The notes below the pieces were generated by a model, which searched no databases, had not been told where the DNA came from, and was given only the letters and a program-made list of their open reading frames with translations. The position numbers were made by a program, and so were the translations under genes. 64,000 bases of DNA from Paraburkholderia sp. BCC1884. Its GTDB lineage: Bacteria; Pseudomonadota; Gammaproteobacteria; Burkholderiales; Burkholderiaceae. Every line of letters starts with the position of its first letter. Positions within the stretch are counted from its first letter, which is position 1. Where the stretch lies: contig NZ_CAAJGL010000101.1 in NCBI RefSeq assembly GCF_900996225.1, forward strand, positions 186,001-250,000. Reading direction: 5' to 3'. Positions 1-8,681 of the stretch are shown one piece after another.

Positions 1-196
1 TGTATGTGCTGTAGGCATTCGTGCCCGTATTGCCAAAAAAATCATGACCCATGGCCCGACCGGGTTGCCCGGCGTGGACGATGGGATCGTCCGGCAGGCT
101 ATGAGAATAGCCGCACTGCACGTTGAACTGATTGCCCGCGTGGGCCGAACCTGCGGTCAGCGTCAGCGCGAGGCAGAGTTGGGCAGCTAACTTCAT
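1..196 (-). CDS. DUF1996-type exported protein, 3' part outside window
   Basis: Only the first 65 codons lie in the window; the gene runs off the left edge. The start ATG at 196 is preceded by GGAG at a good distance. The protein opens with a signal peptide of about 20 residues (MKLAAQLCLALTLTAGSAHA), followed by NVQCGYSHSLPDDPIV and a GHDFFGNTGTNAYS stretch. These match the conserved opening of DUF1996 proteins (Cys, Tyr-Ser-His, Asp-Pro-Ile-Val, then His-x-x-Phe-Phe-Gly-Asn). The function of the family is not established; members are secreted in bacteria and fungi. The family call rests on short motifs only, because most of the domain is missing here. Confidence 0.7.
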   Translation of the reverse strand, partial: MKLAAQLCLALTLTAGSAHAGNQFNVQCGYSHSLPDDPIVHAGQPGRAMGHDFFGNTGTNAYSTY

Positions 197-476
197 ATGA
201 GACTCCGAAGCAGGACGACAGGACGACGCGATGCCACACCGGGTGACTTCGCCGCCAATTGATTCGGAGTGTTGAACGAACCGGCGACGAAATCCTGTGA
301 GCGAGGAGCATCGTAGGTCGAACTTCGGTGCGCTTCCAGCCAGGCAAACAGATAGGTCGGCTAGACCGAGTTTTAGGCGTGGGACTGTTGTTTCAAGTTG
401 CTGGGCGAGGAGACAAGGCCGCATCCGGCGCGGCGAGCCGCGCGAGATGGGTTAGAGGCAGGGACTTGCGTGAAAC

Positions 477-1688
477 TCAGGTTGCCGCAGGTGAAACGGG
501 CACGCGGGCATTGCGCAGATACATCATCGTCGACAACACGACGGCGGCGGCGGAAGCCACTGCGGCAAAAAGGAACACCGAGCCGTAGCCGAACTCACCG
601 GCGATATAACCGGCCAGAGGCCCGGTAATCCCGAGCGACAAGTCGAGAAACACCGAATAGGCCGACAACGCCGCGCCACGGCTCGCCGGTGGCACGAGTC
701 CCACGGCTTCGACGCCCAGAGCCGGAAACACCAGGGCGAATCCGAATCCGGTCAACGCCGCGCCGGCCAGCGCGATATGCGGTTCGGGCGCGAGCCACAG
801 CATCAGCAAGCCGGCGCATTCGAACGAAAACGATGCAATCGCGACCCGGAAGCCGCCGTAAGTCTTGATCGTGCTGGCAAACAGCAGGCGCGCGCCGATG
901 AACAGCGTGCCGAATACCGTCAGCGACAACGCCGCATTCGGCCAATGCCTCGCGGCGTAGAAGAGCGTGATGAAGGTAGCAATCGAGCCGAAGCCCGCCG
1001 AGCCGAGTGCCAGGCCAATCCCGTGCGGCAATACGCGCGTGAAAACGCTGCGGTACGACATGCGTTCACCGTGCACGATCGGCACCGGCGCGATCGGGCG
1101 GGCGAGATAGAAGCCGAGCGCGGCGAGCAGAATCACCAGAATGCCCAACGCCGCAAAACCGACGCTATGCGCAATCGCCACCCCAAGCGGCGCGCCAACG
1201 GCCAGTGCGCCATACGTCGCGATCCCGTTCCACGAAATCACCCGTGCGTTGTTGCTCACGCCCACCCGGCCGATGCCCCACAGAATCGCGCCCGTGCCGC
1301 ACAGGCTTTCGCCGAAGCCGAGCACGAGACGGCTGCACACCAGCAAGACCAGGCTTAGCACCGGCCAGCGTCCGCACAGTACCGCCAGGAGCAGCAGAAT
1401 CCCGCTCGCGCCACAGCCCAGCAGGCCGATCGTCACGGTGCGCTTTGGCCCCAACGTGTCCGCGGAACGGCCGGCGAGCGGGCGCGAGGCGAGTGTCGCC
1501 AGATACTGGACGCTGATTGCCGCGCCGGCCAGCACGGCGCTATAGCCGAGGTCGTCGTGGACGTAGCCGGGCAGCACCGCAAGCGGAATGCCGATCGTCA
1601 GGTAGCAAAGAAACGTGAAAAAGACGACCGGAATGATCTGCAGGGTCGTCGCAAATTCGCTGCGGGGTGTCGCTGAATCGGTGGACAT
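477..1688 (-). CDS. yhhS: MFS transporter, YhhS/YfcJ type
   Basis: 403-residue major facilitator protein with about 12 hydrophobic segments, the usual family length. It closely follows E. coli YhhS from end to end: LTIGIPLAVLPGYVHDDLG near residue 30, SRPLAGRSADTLGPKR (the loop 2-3 MFS signature) near 70, ISWNGIATYGALAVGAPLG near 155, and FSLVFPALGVEAVG-like and VFLDLSLGITGPLAGY segments towards the end. YhhS-type proteins are inner-membrane transporters thought to export small molecules; the substrate here is unknown. No clear ribosome binding site is visible before the ATG at 1688. The gene is divergent from the xdh operon across a 390-bp gap, but nothing links it to purine metabolism apart from that position. 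Confidence 0.88.
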   Translation of the reverse strand: MSTDSATPRSEFATTLQIIPVVFFTFLCYLTIGIPLAVLPGYVHDDLGYSAVLAGAAISVQYLATLASRPLAGRSADTLGPKRTVTIGLLGCGASGILLLLAVLCGRWPVLSLVLLVCSRLVLGFGESLCGTGAILWGIGRVGVSNNARVISWNGIATYGALAVGAPLGVAIAHSVGFAALGILVILLAALGFYLARPIAPVPIVHGERMSYRSVFTRVLPHGIGLALGSAGFGSIATFITLFYAARHWPNAALSLTVFGTLFIGARLLFASTIKTYGGFRVAIASFSFECAGLLMLWLAPEPHIALAGAALTGFGFALVFPALGVEAVGLVPPASRGAALSAYSVFLDLSLGITGPLAGYIAGEFGYGSVFLFAAVASAAAVVLSTMMYLRNARVPVSPAAT

Positions 1689-2078
1689 GGGGAAAACGAG
1701 ACTTGAAAACGGCGGGAATGCGTGATTTTCCCATGGAACCGATTCTCTTGCAGGGTTTGCTTAATAATTCCTTCCGAAAATCGAGGGGTTAAAGCTCATA
1801 TAGTGGTCCGTTTTGCACCCTTCAGCGCCTGTCTTGCCGACCCGGCGAGTGCGTTTTCATTTATGTTATGTGTCTTTTTTTCAATAAAAATAATTAAAAA
1901 GTGGCAAAAATGCCGATGCGACATAAGCTGCGCGGCACCCAAACCTATCTCGATATCGTTTCGCGGATATGCCCCCCATGCGAACGGGGCTATGGGTTGT
2001 ATTTATTGACGGTGATAGTTTTCGAACCATCACTGCTGTACGTCCCCACGGACACCGAACATTCGAGAGTAACGAGAC
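1689..2078. other. Divergent intergenic region yhhS / xdhA
   Basis: 390 bp without a supportable gene. The part at 1855-1910 is clearly AT-rich compared with its surroundings, as expected for promoter DNA. Two imperfectly spaced dyads are visible: ATATC-N8-GATAT at 1953-1970 (containing the palindrome CGATATCG) and GTGAT-N12-ATCAC at 2012-2033, the latter beginning just after a TTGACG hexamer at 2006. They could be operators for xdhA control, for example by a LysR- or GntR-type regulator, but no binding protein can be assigned. Confidence 0.4.
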
Positions 2079-3608
2079 ATGACAGAGCCGATTCGCTTTT
2101 ACCACCGCAACGCGATCCGCGAGATCAAGGACGCGCCCGTCACCCGCACCGTCCTGCAGTATCTGCGCGAAGACGTGCATTGCACCGGCACCAAGGAAGG
2201 CTGCGCCGAAGGCGACTGCGGCGCGTGCACGGTCGTGATCGGCGAGCGCAACGAGGCGGGCGGCGTCGACTTCAAGGCGGTCAACGCCTGCATCCAGTTC
2301 GTGCCGACACTCGACGGCAAAGCGCTTTTCACCGTGGAAGACCTGCGTCAGCCGGACGGCTCGCTGCATCCCGTGCAGGAAGCGATGGTCGAATGTCATG
2401 GCTCGCAGTGCGGCTTCTGCACGCCGGGCTTCGTCATGTCGATGTGGTCGCTGTACGAAAAGCACGGTCACGAGCAAAGCTGCGCGAACAGGACGGTGCC
2501 GTCGCGTGAAACGATCAGCAATGCGCTGACCGGCAATCTGTGCCGTTGCACGGGGTATCGTCCGATCGTCGACGCAGCCGTGCGCATGTTCGAAGCGCCC
2601 GCGCCGAAAGCGCCGGTCAATCTCGAGGCACTGGCCGGCACGCTCGCCAGGATCGAGCGCAAGGATACGTTCCACTATCAGCATGCCGGCCAGCAGTTCG
2701 ACGCGCCGCGCACGGTCGCCGCGCTCGCGAAGATCAAGGAAGCCGAGCCGGCCACGCGCATTCTCGCGGGCAGCACGGACATCGGCCTGTGGGTCACCAA
2801 GATGATGCGCGAGCTCGGCAACATCGTGTATGTCGGGCAGATCGCCGAGATGCAGAAGCTCGAAACGAACGACGAATGGATCGAGATCGGCGCTGGCGTG
2901 AGCGTCGAAAAGGCGTACTCGGAGATCGCGAAGCAGTACCCCGAGCTGACCGAAATGTGGCAACGCTTCGCGTCGCTGCCGATCCGCAATGCCGGCACGC
3001 TCGGCGGCAATATCGCCAATGGTTCGCCGATCGGCGATTCGATGCCGGGTCTGATCGCGCTCGGCGCACATGTGATCGTGCGTGGCGGCGAGATCGAACG
3101 CGAAATGCCGCTCGAAGACCTCTACCTCGCGTACCAGAAGAAGGATATGGCCGAGCACGAATTTGTGGTCGGACTGAAGGTGCCGACGCGTACCGGCGCG
3201 CGCAAGAATCTGCAGTTCCGCACCTACAAACTCTCGAAGCGTTTCGACTCCGACATCTCGGCTGTCTGCGCCGCGTTCTCGTTCATCGCGGACGGCAACG
3301 TGGTCCGTGAGCCGCGCATCGCGTTCGGCGGCATGGCCGCCACCTCAAAGCGCGCGACGCACGCCGAAGCCGTGTTGCGCGACGCCGAATGGCACGAAGC
3401 CACCGCGCAGGCCGCCATGCTCGCGCTCGGCAACGACTACGCGCCGCTCTCCGACATGCGCGCGACCAGCAACTACCGCCTCGAGGCGGCGAAGAACACC
3501 TTGTACCGCTTCTGGCTCGAAACGCGTCCGAACAATCCGCTGCCGAAGAGCGCACTCGACGTACGCGCGGTCGCCGCGGCGTGCGCCCCTGCCGGCGCAA
3601 ACGCCTGA
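2079..3608 (+). CDS. xdhA: Xanthine dehydrogenase, Fe-S/FAD small subunit XdhA
   Basis: 509-residue iron-sulfur and FAD subunit of the cytoplasmic molybdenum enzyme that oxidises hypoxanthine to xanthine and xanthine to urate with NAD. The N-terminal ferredoxin-like 2Fe-2S domain supplies C42, C47, C50 and C71; the second 2Fe-2S domain supplies C111, C114, C155 and C157 (CGFCTPGF and NLCRCTGYRP). A FAD-binding half follows: ILAGSTDIGLWVTK near 228 and NAGTLGGNIANGSPIGD near 305, ending with the CO dehydrogenase flavoprotein C-terminal domain. All cluster ligands are present and the length fits the XdhA family. It is first in the operon; xdhB begins 38 bp downstream. Confidence 0.96.
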   Translation: MTEPIRFYHRNAIREIKDAPVTRTVLQYLREDVHCTGTKEGCAEGDCGACTVVIGERNEAGGVDFKAVNACIQFVPTLDGKALFTVEDLRQPDGSLHPVQEAMVECHGSQCGFCTPGFVMSMWSLYEKHGHEQSCANRTVPSRETISNALTGNLCRCTGYRPIVDAAVRMFEAPAPKAPVNLEALAGTLARIERKDTFHYQHAGQQFDAPRTVAALAKIKEAEPATRILAGSTDIGLWVTKMMRELGNIVYVGQIAEMQKLETNDEWIEIGAGVSVEKAYSEIAKQYPELTEMWQRFASLPIRNAGTLGGNIANGSPIGDSMPGLIALGAHVIVRGGEIEREMPLEDLYLAYQKKDMAEHEFVVGLKVPTRTGARKNLQFRTYKLSKRFDSDISAVCAAFSFIADGNVVREPRIAFGGMAATSKRATHAEAVLRDAEWHEATAQAAMLALGNDYAPLSDMRATSNYRLEAAKNTLYRFWLETRPNNPLPKSALDVRAVAAACAPAGANA

Positions 3609-3646
3609 GACGCGCCCAGCCTACGAAGCATACGGAGAACACCACC

Positions 3647-6013
3647 ATGAATCAGCAAGCCGAACCGTTCCTGAAAGACCTCAAGGAGCTCGACGACTTC
3701 ACCCAGGTCCACATCTCGCGTCCGCACGAGTCCGCGCATCTGCACGTGAGCGGTCGCGCCACGTACACCGACGATATCCCGACGCTCGCCGGCACGCTGC
3801 ACGCCGCGCTCGGGTTGTCGCCGAAAGCGCATGCGAAGATCGTCTCGATGTCGCTCGAGAAAGTGCGCGCCACGCCCGGCGTGGTGGCCATCTTCACCGC
3901 GGAAGATATTCCCGGCGTGAACGACGTGGGCCCGATCATCCACGGCGACGATCCGATTCTCGCCGACGGTCTGGTGCAATACGTCGGCCAGCCGATCTTC
4001 ATCGTCGTGGCGACATCGCATGAAACGGCGCGGCTCGCGGCACGTCGCGCCGAGATCGTCTACGAAGAGTTGCCGGCGATTCTCACCGCGCAACAGGCGC
4101 GCGCCGCGAACCAGCACGTCTTGCCGCCGATGAAACTCGCGCGCGGCGAAGCCGGCACCAAGATCGCACGCGCCGCACGTCGCGAAGCCGGCGAGATGCT
4201 GCTCGGCGGCCAGGAACAGTTCTATCTGGAAGGCCAGATCTCGTACGCCGTGCCGAAGGACGACGACGGCATGCACGTCTACTGCTCGACGCAGCACCCG
4301 ACCGAAATGCAGCACATGGTCGCGCATGCATTGGGCGTGGCGTCGCACAACGTGCTGATCGAATGCCGCCGGATGGGCGGCGGCTTCGGCGGCAAGGAAT
4401 CGCAGTCGGGTCTGTTTGCATGCTGCGCGGCGCTCGCCGCATGGAAGCTGCTGTGCCCGGTGAAACTGCGTCCGGACCGCGACGACGACATAATGGTCAC
4501 GGGCAAGCGCCACGATTTCCACTACACGTACGAAGTCGGCTACGACGACAAGGGGGTGATCGACGGCGTGACGGTCGACATGACCTCGCGCTGCGGTTTT
4601 TCCGCCGACCTGTCCGGCCCGGTGATGACTCGCGCGCTGTGCCACTTCGACAACGCCTACTGGCTCTCGGACGTGACGATCGACGGTTTCTGCGGTAAGA
4701 CCAACACGCAGTCGAACACGGCGTTTCGTGGCTTTGGTGGACCGCAAGGCGCGTTCGCGATCGAATACATCATGGACAACGTCGCGCGTTCGGTCGGCGA
4801 AGACTCGCTCGACGTGCGTCGCCGCAATCTGTACGGCAAGACCGAGCGTAATCAGACGCCGTATGGCCAGGTCGTCGAAGACAACGTGATTCACGAGTTG
4901 ATCGATGAACTCGAGGCGACCAGCGAATATCGCGCGCGCCGCGCCGAGATCAACGCATTCAACGCCAGCAACGAAGTGCTGAAAAAGGGTCTCGCACTCA
5001 CGCCGGTGAAGTTCGGCATTGCGTTCAACGTGACGCACTTCAACCAGGCCGGCGCGCTTGTCCACATCTACACCGACGGCTCGGTGCTGGTGAATCACGG
5101 CGGCACCGAAATGGGCCAGGGCTTGAACACGAAAGTGGCGCAGGTCGTCGCGCATGAACTGGGCATCGGCTTCAACCGCATTCGCGTGACGGCCACCGAT
5201 ACCAGCAAGATCGCCAACACGTCGGCCACTGCTGCGTCGACCGGCTCGGATCTGAACGGCAAGGCCGCGCAGGATGCCGCGCGTCAATTGCGCGAACGTC
5301 TGTCGACGTTTGCCGCCGACAGGTTCGGCGGTGGCAAGGTGAGCGCGTCGGAAGTGCGCTTCCTGCACGATCGCGTGGTGGTCGGCGAGGCAATCGTGCC
5401 GTTCGAAGAGGTAATCGCGAAGGCATACGTCGCACGTGTCCAACTCTGGTCGGACGGCTTCTACGCGACGCCGAAACTCTACTGGGATCAATCGAAGCTG
5501 CAAGGCCGGCCGTTCTACTACTACTCGTACGGCGCAGCCGTGTCGGAAGTGGTGATCGACACGCTGACCGGCGAAATGCGCGTGCTGCGCGCGGATGCCT
5601 TGCATGACGTGGGCGCCTCGCTGAATCCCGCGCTCGACGTCGGCCAGGTGGAAGGCGCGTTCATTCAGGGCATGGGCTGGCTGACCACCGAGGAACTCTG
5701 GTGGAACGCCGGCGGCAAGCTGATGACGCACGCACCGTCTACCTACAAGATCCCGACCGTCAACGACACGCCGCCCGACTTCCGCGTGCGTCTGTTCAAG
5801 AACCGCAATGCCGAGGACAGCATTCACCGTTCGAAGGCAACCGGCGAGCCGCCGCTGCTGCTGCCGTTCTCAGTGTTCTTTGCAGTGCGCGACGCGGTGT
5901 CGGCCGTGGGCGACCACAAGGTCAATCCGCCGCTGAATGCGCCCGCGACGAGCGGGGAAATCCTCAAAGCGGTCGGCGCAGTGCGGGCTGCAAGCGCTGC
6001 GGCGCGTCAGTAA
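3647..6013 (+). CDS. xdhB: Xanthine dehydrogenase, molybdopterin-binding large subunit XdhB
   Basis: 788-residue catalytic subunit carrying the molybdopterin cofactor, partner of XdhA. The start chosen is the ATG at 3647 behind GGAG at 3634; the frame is open further upstream but that part only overlaps xdhA. Recognisable parts are the hammerhead domain (VSGRATYTDDIPTLAGTLHA, near residue 30), the first cofactor motif RRMGGGFGGKES near 242, FRGFGGPQGAFAIEYIMD near 360, GTEMGQGLNTK near 487, and the GEPPLLLPFSVFFA segment where Glu734 corresponds to the catalytic glutamate of bacterial XDH. Nothing essential is missing. The third gene, xdhC, follows after 46 bp. Confidence 0.96.
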   Translation: MNQQAEPFLKDLKELDDFTQVHISRPHESAHLHVSGRATYTDDIPTLAGTLHAALGLSPKAHAKIVSMSLEKVRATPGVVAIFTAEDIPGVNDVGPIIHGDDPILADGLVQYVGQPIFIVVATSHETARLAARRAEIVYEELPAILTAQQARAANQHVLPPMKLARGEAGTKIARAARREAGEMLLGGQEQFYLEGQISYAVPKDDDGMHVYCSTQHPTEMQHMVAHALGVASHNVLIECRRMGGGFGGKESQSGLFACCAALAAWKLLCPVKLRPDRDDDIMVTGKRHDFHYTYEVGYDDKGVIDGVTVDMTSRCGFSADLSGPVMTRALCHFDNAYWLSDVTIDGFCGKTNTQSNTAFRGFGGPQGAFAIEYIMDNVARSVGEDSLDVRRRNLYGKTERNQTPYGQVVEDNVIHELIDELEATSEYRARRAEINAFNASNEVLKKGLALTPVKFGIAFNVTHFNQAGALVHIYTDGSVLVNHGGTEMGQGLNTKVAQVVAHELGIGFNRIRVTATDTSKIANTSATAASTGSDLNGKAAQDAARQLRERLSTFAADRFGGGKVSASEVRFLHDRVVVGEAIVPFEEVIAKAYVARVQLWSDGFYATPKLYWDQSKLQGRPFYYYSYGAAVSEVVIDTLTGEMRVLRADALHDVGASLNPALDVGQVEGAFIQGMGWLTTEELWWNAGGKLMTHAPSTYKIPTVNDTPPDFRVRLFKNRNAEDSIHRSKATGEPPLLLPFSVFFAVRDAVSAVGDHKVNPPLNAPATSGEILKAVGAVRAASAAARQ

Positions 6014-6059
6014 CAGCGGGAGAACACGCGTGAATCATTCACTCACTGGAGTCTCCGCC

Positions 6060-6626
6060 ATGAACGCATTTTCTTCGGTTCAGATCGGCCGGCGCAGCGC
6101 CGTCGAGCCGCCGCGTCCGGCGCCGATGCACATCGTGCTGTTCGGCGCGGGACACGTCGGCCATGCGCTCATTCAGCTGCTCGGCAGCCTGCCGTGCGTG
6201 GCCCAGTGGGTCGACGAACGCGACGAACTGTTCCCCGACGAAACGCCCGCCAACGTGCAGATCGAAGCGACCGACACGCCGGACGTGATCGTCGACACGG
6301 CGCCGCCCGGCGCGTACTTTCTCGTGATGACGCATAACCACGCGCTCGACTTTTCGCTGGCCGCGCGCATCATGCGGCGGCGCGATTTCACCTACTTCGG
6401 CATGATCGGCTCGAAAACCAAGCGCGTGAAATTCGAGCGCCGCCTGCTCGAACGTGGCGTGGACCTGGACCGGCTGGTGGAGATGACATGCCCGATCGGG
6501 GTGGCGGGTATCGTCGACAAGGCGCCTGCGGCGATTGCCGTAGCGGTGTGCGCCGAACTGCTGCAGATTCGCTCCCGGCAGATCACGGCGCAGGCCGTTA
6601 CGCAGAAGCTGTACGCCAGCGTGTAA
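6060..6626 (+). CDS. xdhC: Short XdhC: Rossmann half of the XDH maturation factor
   Basis: XdhC binds the molybdenum cofactor, helps its sulfuration and delivers it to XdhB. This product has 188 residues from the ATG at 6060 (GGAG eight bases upstream); an in-frame GTG at 6030 behind GGGAG would add ten residues. The C-terminal Rossmann domain is intact: MHIVLFGAGHVGHALIQLLG with the GxGxxG-like loop, an acidic WVDERDELFP, YFGMIGSKTKRVKF, and the CPIG...DKAPAAIAVAVCAELL ending. The N-terminal XdhC/CoxI domain that usually makes these proteins about 300 residues is absent, and xdhB ends only 46 bp upstream, so there is no room for it. Confidence 0.88.
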   Translation: MNAFSSVQIGRRSAVEPPRPAPMHIVLFGAGHVGHALIQLLGSLPCVAQWVDERDELFPDETPANVQIEATDTPDVIVDTAPPGAYFLVMTHNHALDFSLAARIMRRRDFTYFGMIGSKTKRVKFERRLLERGVDLDRLVEMTCPIGVAGIVDKAPAAIAVAVCAELLQIRSRQITAQAVTQKLYASV

Positions 6627-6680
6627 GCATGAAGTGAGCGCCTGCGACGTCAGCGCGCGATAAACAGCGTCGACGACAGC

Positions 6681-6708
6681 GTTCGACGCGCCCCATCCCG
6701 CGTCGAAC
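6681..6708. terminator. Perfect hairpin downstream of xdhC
   Basis: A 10-bp perfect inverted repeat, GTTCGACGCG and CGCGTCGAAC, around an 8-base loop, 55 bp after xdhC. It has no U tract and lies directly before a canonical terminator, so it may protect the 3' end of the xdh mRNA or strengthen termination between the two convergent genes. Confidence 0.5.
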
Positions 6709-6712
6709 ACCC

Positions 6713-6746
6713 AACGTCAGCCCACTGCGGCTGACGTTTCTTTTTT
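6713..6746 (+). terminator. Intrinsic terminator of the xdhABC operon
   Basis: Stem AACGTCAGCC / GGCTGACGTT with a 6-base loop, followed by TTTCTTTTTT on the plus strand. The left arm overlaps the stop codon (6717-6719) of the convergent lysR gene, so the two genes share this 3' space. Confidence 0.85.
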
Positions 6747-7697
6747 CCGCGGCGTTTTCGCGCGCCGCGGTTTTTGCGCCACCAGGCTATCCGACACCTG
6801 AGACATGAGCGCGCGCAGCCAGCCGACATCGCTCGGCCGATCCGGTTGCGGATGCCACATCTGATAGCACTTGATGCGCGGAAACGGGATCGGCACGTCG
6901 ACCACCGCGAGCGGCAGCATGGCCGCGTAGTGGGTCGCGAAGCGCCGCGTGGTCGTGAAGATCAGGTCCGACTGCAGCAGCGTTTGCGGCACGAGCCCGA
7001 AGTAAGGCAGCGTAGCGACGATGCGCCGGTCGGCGCGCGCTCGCGCGAAACCAATGTCGATGGCGCCGCCGCGCGCGCCGCTATACGGCGTGGGCGCAAG
7101 GTGCGGTGCGGCCAGATAGGCCTCGCGCGTCATCGGCATGCGGGTCAGCGGATGATCGGCGCGCATCAGGCAGACCACGGTATCGGAGAACAGATCGCTG
7201 CGCGCAAAACGTGGATCGGGTTTCGGCCAGTTGCCGATCACGAGATCGAGTTCGCCGGCATCGAGCGCGGCGGAATGATCGAGCATCGGCCCGAGCGATT
7301 CGATTTCCAGCCGCGCGTTCGGCGCCGCCTCGCGGAACTGCGCGATCACGGTCGGCATGAAGAAATCGTTCAGATAATCCGGCGCGGCGACGCGAAAGGT
7401 GCGGCGCGAGCGGCCGGCATCGAAGTCGCCGTGTGGTGTCGCGACGAAATCGACTTCGCGCAGCACACGCTGCGCGGAGGCCAGCAGCGACTCGCCGTAT
7501 TCGGTCGGCACCATGCCCGATTTGCCGCGTACGAGGATCGGGTCGTTCAGCGTTTCGCGCAGTTTGCGCAGCGCGGTGCTGATGGCGGGCTGGGTCTGAT
7601 TCAGCCGCAGTGCGGTCTGCGTGACGCTGCGCTCGACCAGCAGCGTGCGCAGCACGCGTACGAGCCAGATATCGAGGGAAGCGGCGGTGTCGTCCAT
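6717..7697 (-). CDS. LysR-family transcriptional regulator
   Basis: 326 residues from the ATG at 7697; upstream in-frame codons lack family similarity. The N-terminal winged helix-turn-helix is clear (residues about 10-65: LVERSVTQTALRLNQTQPA, then ILVRGKSGMVPTEYGESLL). The rest is a periplasmic-binding-like effector domain, with TFRVAAPDYLNDFFMPTVIA starting its first lobe. The wording of the recognition helix (TQPAISTALRKLRE) resembles the NahR/PnbR/DntR-like branch, which often senses aromatic acids; that is only a hint. It converges with xdhABC and lies downstream of the isomerase gene on the same strand, 240 bp away, so its target cannot be read from context. Confidence 0.92.
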   Translation of the reverse strand: MDDTAASLDIWLVRVLRTLLVERSVTQTALRLNQTQPAISTALRKLRETLNDPILVRGKSGMVPTEYGESLLASAQRVLREVDFVATPHGDFDAGRSRRTFRVAAPDYLNDFFMPTVIAQFREAAPNARLEIESLGPMLDHSAALDAGELDLVIGNWPKPDPRFARSDLFSDTVVCLMRADHPLTRMPMTREAYLAAPHLAPTPYSGARGGAIDIGFARARADRRIVATLPYFGLVPQTLLQSDLIFTTTRRFATHYAAMLPLAVVDVPIPFPRIKCYQMWHPQPDRPSDVGWLRALMSQVSDSLVAQKPRRAKTPRKKETSAAVG

Positions 7698-7937
7698 GGT
7701 CGAGGCTAGGCGGTGCGGGCGTGTCGGCCCACGTGATGCGTCGTGCGCGAGCCGCCCACGGACAACCCGCGCGCCGGGCACGCAAAGGCTATTACCATAG
7801 GCCCGTTTGCCGTGCCGCGGCCATAGCAGGCACGGTATGGCCGGCATCAGCAGGGCATTTTCGACGCCATCGCACCTGGGGCAACGGTGGCAGCCGTCTG
7901 GGCCGCGTGCTGATTGACCCCGAGACTTACGTCCAGC

Positions 7938-8588
7938 CTACGACGGAATGTCGGCGAGACCCGAGGGCAACGTGCTGATCCGTTTCACTTCCTTCGATTC
8001 GAGCCAGTTCGGCGTACGCGCACAGTAGAGCACCATCGGCAACGCATCTTCGCCCCAGAACAATTGATCGTTCAGACGGAAGGTCGGCACGCCGTAAACG
8101 CCCAGCCCGATTGCATCGGCGGTATTGCACTGCAATTGCGCCTGGACTTCGGGACGCTGGATCAGCGCCGGGCCGTCCGGCATGCCCACGCGTTCGCACA
8201 ATTCGGCAAAGGCTTCTTCAGTGGACGGATCGCGCCCCTCGCGCCAGATGAAGCGGAAAATCTCGCGCACGAAGTTGACGTCGCCGTTCGCCGCGGTGGC
8301 GAGCAACAGCGGCTTGGTGGAATCGAACGGATGCGCCGGCGGCATTTTGTAGGGGATGCCGAGTTGCTCCGCGCGAAATAGCGCGTGCCGGTACAGGAAA
8401 GTGCGCTTGGCCGGCACGCCATAAGCCGGCCGTTGGCCCCAATGGCGATACAGGTCGTTCAGCACCACCGGCGTGAACTTGAAGTCGAAGCCCGGCCATT
8501 TGTCGTGTTGCTCCAGCAACAGGTACGTGAACGGCGAGACAAAGTCGTAAAACCACAGCGGTTGCCTGGCGTCGATGCCAACGGTCAT
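7938..8588 (-). CDS. DsbA-like 2-hydroxychromene-2-carboxylate isomerase family protein
   Basis: 216 residues, started at the ATG at 8588 behind GGGAG. The protein opens WFYDFVSPFTYLLLEQ, the FDxxSPxxYL signature of the thioredoxin-fold HCCA isomerase / kappa glutathione transferase family, and ends with GVYGVPTFRLNDQLFWGED, the cis-proline GVPTF motif and the [FY]WGxD ending of the same family. The founding member isomerises a hydroxychromene carboxylate in naphthalene breakdown with glutathione as cofactor. No other aromatic catabolic gene is nearby, so the real substrate is unknown and a glutathione-dependent detoxification role is equally possible. Confidence 0.88.
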   Translation of the reverse strand: MTVGIDARQPLWFYDFVSPFTYLLLEQHDKWPGFDFKFTPVVLNDLYRHWGQRPAYGVPAKRTFLYRHALFRAEQLGIPYKMPPAHPFDSTKPLLLATAANGDVNFVREIFRFIWREGRDPSTEEAFAELCERVGMPDGPALIQRPEVQAQLQCNTADAIGLGVYGVPTFRLNDQLFWGEDALPMVLYCARTPNWLESKEVKRISTLPSGLADIPS

Positions 8589-8681
8589 AAATGTCTCCCG
8601 GATTGCCTGTTCCGACCGATGCGTCTGCTGCATCGGCGGATTTGTAATGATCTTACGCGGTGCGGCTTCGGCTTGCACCGG

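Noticed and set aside
1722..2009. Short plus-strand frame upstream of xdhA
   Set aside because: No ribosome binding site and mixed composition; it lies in promoter-like AT-rich DNA.
3473..5827. Very long open frame antisense to xdhB
   Set aside because: It has no family features and mirrors the codon bias of a high-GC gene; xdhB on the other strand is complete.
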